Below, piece after piece: positions 63,078-64,000 of a DNA stretch of 64,000 nucleotides. Position 1 is the stretch's first letter. Each line of letters opens with the position of its first letter. Below the pieces are notes generated by a model. That model saw nothing but the letters and a program-made list of their open reading frames with translations, ran no database searches and was not told the origin of the DNA. Position numbers and translations under genes: made by a program. The DNA is taken from contig NZ_JAFEWE010000005.1 in NCBI RefSeq assembly GCF_017355785.1, positions 248,001 to 312,000 of the forward strand, written 5' to 3'. Source of the stretch: Desertivirga arenae. Its GTDB lineage: Bacteria; Bacteroidota; Bacteroidia; Sphingobacteriales; Sphingobacteriaceae.

Positions 63078-63560
63078 ATGGCTAATACTTCTCAAATACT
63101 GCAGTTAAACCGGTTTCGATTTCGGGAAAAATTCTCGGTAGAGGACTGGATAAGAATAGGTTTTATTCCCTCCAGGTTCAGTAAATTGAAACAGCTTGAG
63201 GACTATATCAACAACTGCATTGGAGACATTATGATCCTTCCTGAAATTCCGGCAGTCAGAAGAAAAATAATTTCCCATTATATTGTAGAGTTGGAAAAAG
63301 TAGGAATTAATAATCAAGAGCGTTTACTAGCCTATATTTACATGAATGAGGTGGGCAGGATTTGCGGATTGAATCTGGAAAAGAAATTAGATTACTGGAT
63401 TTTTGGATTGCGAGGCCTCGCATTTTATTATTTGAAGCCTCTATTCTATAAACGAAAGAAGAAAATCAGGGATTTGATGAATGCTGCCTCTCCTCAATTC
63501 GAAAATTATTTCGAATTGGTGCGAAAAAAAGCGCTTCTACTTGAGGAGATAGGCTTGTAA
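63078..63560 (+). CDS. uncharacterised cytoplasmic protein
   Basis: A 160-residue protein, rich in Arg/Lys and aromatic residues, of no family I recognise. It is mostly helical: FREKFSVEDWIRIGFIPSRFSKL near the start, a middle segment RKIISHYIVELEKVGINNQERLLAYIYMN, and LGLRGLAFYYLKPLFYKRKKKIRDL-like amphipathic stretch near residues 108-135. No signal peptide. The basic amphipathic helix could bind membrane or nucleic acid. It stands alone upstream of the tRNA-Gly/Leu operon. The ATG is well placed and the frame is long and clean, so a real gene is likely. Confidence 0.55.
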   Translation: MANTSQILQLNRFRFREKFSVEDWIRIGFIPSRFSKLKQLEDYINNCIGDIMILPEIPAVRRKIISHYIVELEKVGINNQERLLAYIYMNEVGRICGLNLEKKLDYWIFGLRGLAFYYLKPLFYKRKKKIRDLMNAASPQFENYFELVRKKALLLEEIGL

Positions 63561-63676
63561 AAGGCCTTTAAAAACGTAAATTGTTCTTCTATCTCCCATA
63601 TTTTTTCTTTTAAAAAAATTAAACTTCTCTTTTTCAAGCAATAAGAAATCGACTGGTCCACTTTTTCAAAAAACCC

Positions 63677-63706
63677 TTGACTAGTGTATTATTATATCTA
63701 TATTTG
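63677..63706 (+). promoter_or_regulatory. consensus Bacteroidota promoter of the tRNA-Gly/Leu operon
   Basis: TTG (63677..63679), 19 bases, TATATTTG (63699..63706): an exact match to TTG-N19-TAnnTTTG. The transcript would start about 63713, 26 bases before tRNA-Gly. Confidence 0.85.
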
Positions 63707-63738
63707 CACTCCCAATCGCGTTAAACGGTAGGGAAAAT

Positions 63739-63814
63739 GCGAAAGTAGCTCAGTTGGTAGAGCACAACCTTGCCAAGGTTGGGGTCGCGAGTTCGAATCT
63801 CGTCTTTCGCTCCA
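63739..63814 (+). tRNA. tRNA-Gly (anticodon GCC)
   Basis: Acceptor GCGAAAG/CTTTCGC, D arm GCTC...GAGC, anticodon arm AACCT-TGCCAAG-like loop with GCC, T arm GTTCGAATC and encoded CCA (63812..63814). Body 63739..63811. Confidence 0.97.
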
Positions 63815-63847
63815 AAAGGTTCTTCTTCCGATCTTTCGGAAATACCT

Positions 63848-63936
63848 GCTCGGGTGGTGGAACTGGTAGACACGCAGGACTTAAAATCCTGTGACCCTTA
63901 AAGGTCGTGCGGGTTCGATTCCCGCCCCGAGTACCA
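63848..63936 (+). tRNA. tRNA-Leu (anticodon TAA)
   Basis: Acceptor GCTCGGG/CCCGAGT, anticodon arm CAGGA-CTTAAAA-TCCTG with anticodon TAA, a long variable arm (GTGACCCTTAAAGGTCGTGC region) typical of leucine tRNAs, T arm GTTCGATTC and encoded CCA (63934..63936). Confidence 0.97.
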
Positions 63937-63938
63937 GT

Positions 63939-63980
63939 AAAACGGGAAAGTTTGTTAAAGCCGGCTTTCCCGTTTTTTTT
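63939..63980 (+). terminator. terminator of the tRNA-Gly/Leu operon
   Basis: AAAACGGGAAAG (63939..63950) pairs with CTTTCCCGTTTT (63965..63976), followed by further T residues to 63980. Confidence 0.85.
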
Positions 63981-64000
63981 ATCAATACTCATTAATATTT

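Noticed and set aside
63750-63992. An 80-codon minus-strand open frame
   Set aside because: It is antisense to tRNA-Gly, tRNA-Leu and their terminator; the tRNA cloverleaves explain the sequence.
1-64000. Search for CRISPR arrays, insertion sequences, integrases and phage genes
   Set aside because: No regularly spaced repeats, transposase or integrase motifs were seen; the repeats found are single palindromic elements.

Overview
The window looks like a chromosomal segment of a Bacteroidota bacterium, most likely a soil- or freshwater-type member of the Sphingobacteriaceae (Pedobacter-like). This rests on three SusC/SusD pairs, a PorP/SprF-type protein of the type IX secretion system, Bacteroidota-only families (DUF4256-, DUF4833-, DUF6266- and DUF6122-like), and promoters of the Bacteroidota form TTG-N19-TAnnTTTG. 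The clearest promoter, at 63677..63706, drives a tRNA-Gly/tRNA-Leu pair. No transposase, integrase, rRNA or CRISPR array was seen.

Layout. 1-1000: the start of a B12-binding radical SAM gene, cut by the window edge, and a small membrane protein. 1.05-14.6 kb: a compact beta-glucan utilisation locus. A membrane-tethered sensor/LuxR-type regulator is divergent from a PKD lipoprotein, SusC, SusD, a GH158-like endoglucanase, a PKD-GH16 laminarinase-like lipoprotein and a GH3 beta-glucosidase, ended by a strong bidirectional terminator. A GH43-like gene converges on it. 15.8-21.2 kb: a five-gene operon of TerY-like vWA protein, PP2C phosphatase, protein kinase with zinc ribbon, membrane-anchored Ppx/GppA-like (ASKHA) protein and coiled-coil protein. 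This is a TerY-P type phospho-signalling module with two extra partners.

21.4-49.4 kb: a very large sulfatase locus on the minus strand. One apparent operon runs susC, susD, eight intact sulfatases, a sulfatase relic with an internal deletion, and a Tat-signal enolase-superfamily dehydratase. Behind it lie a three-sulfatase operon and a sulfatase/ThuA pair. That is twelve intact type I sulfatases but no polysaccharide lyase, no glycoside hydrolase and no sulfatase-maturing enzyme inside the block, so it must work with loci elsewhere. Two palindromic repeat elements of one family sit at the two long gaps of the main operon.

49.6-64 kb: small conserved proteins, tRNA-Lys, a lipid-type operon (PhyH dioxygenase, DUF4833-like, CDP-alcohol phosphatidyltransferase, GtrA), a short-chain dehydrogenase, an orphan SusC/SusD pair, a DUF6122-like protein, PorP/SprF, an unknown protein and the tRNA-Gly/Leu operon.

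The most interesting signal is regulatory. A 16-bp partly palindromic element, CTAYNNNNNYTATAGA, lies at the promoters of at least five transcription units between 41 and 56 kb: susC of the sulfatase locus, two further sulfatase units, the PhyH/CDP-alcohol operon and the dehydrogenase. A weaker copy precedes the orphan susC. This suggests one transcription factor ties sulfatases, envelope-lipid genes and an outer-membrane importer together. A response to sulfur supply is one testable explanation. No gene for such a factor was recognised in the window.
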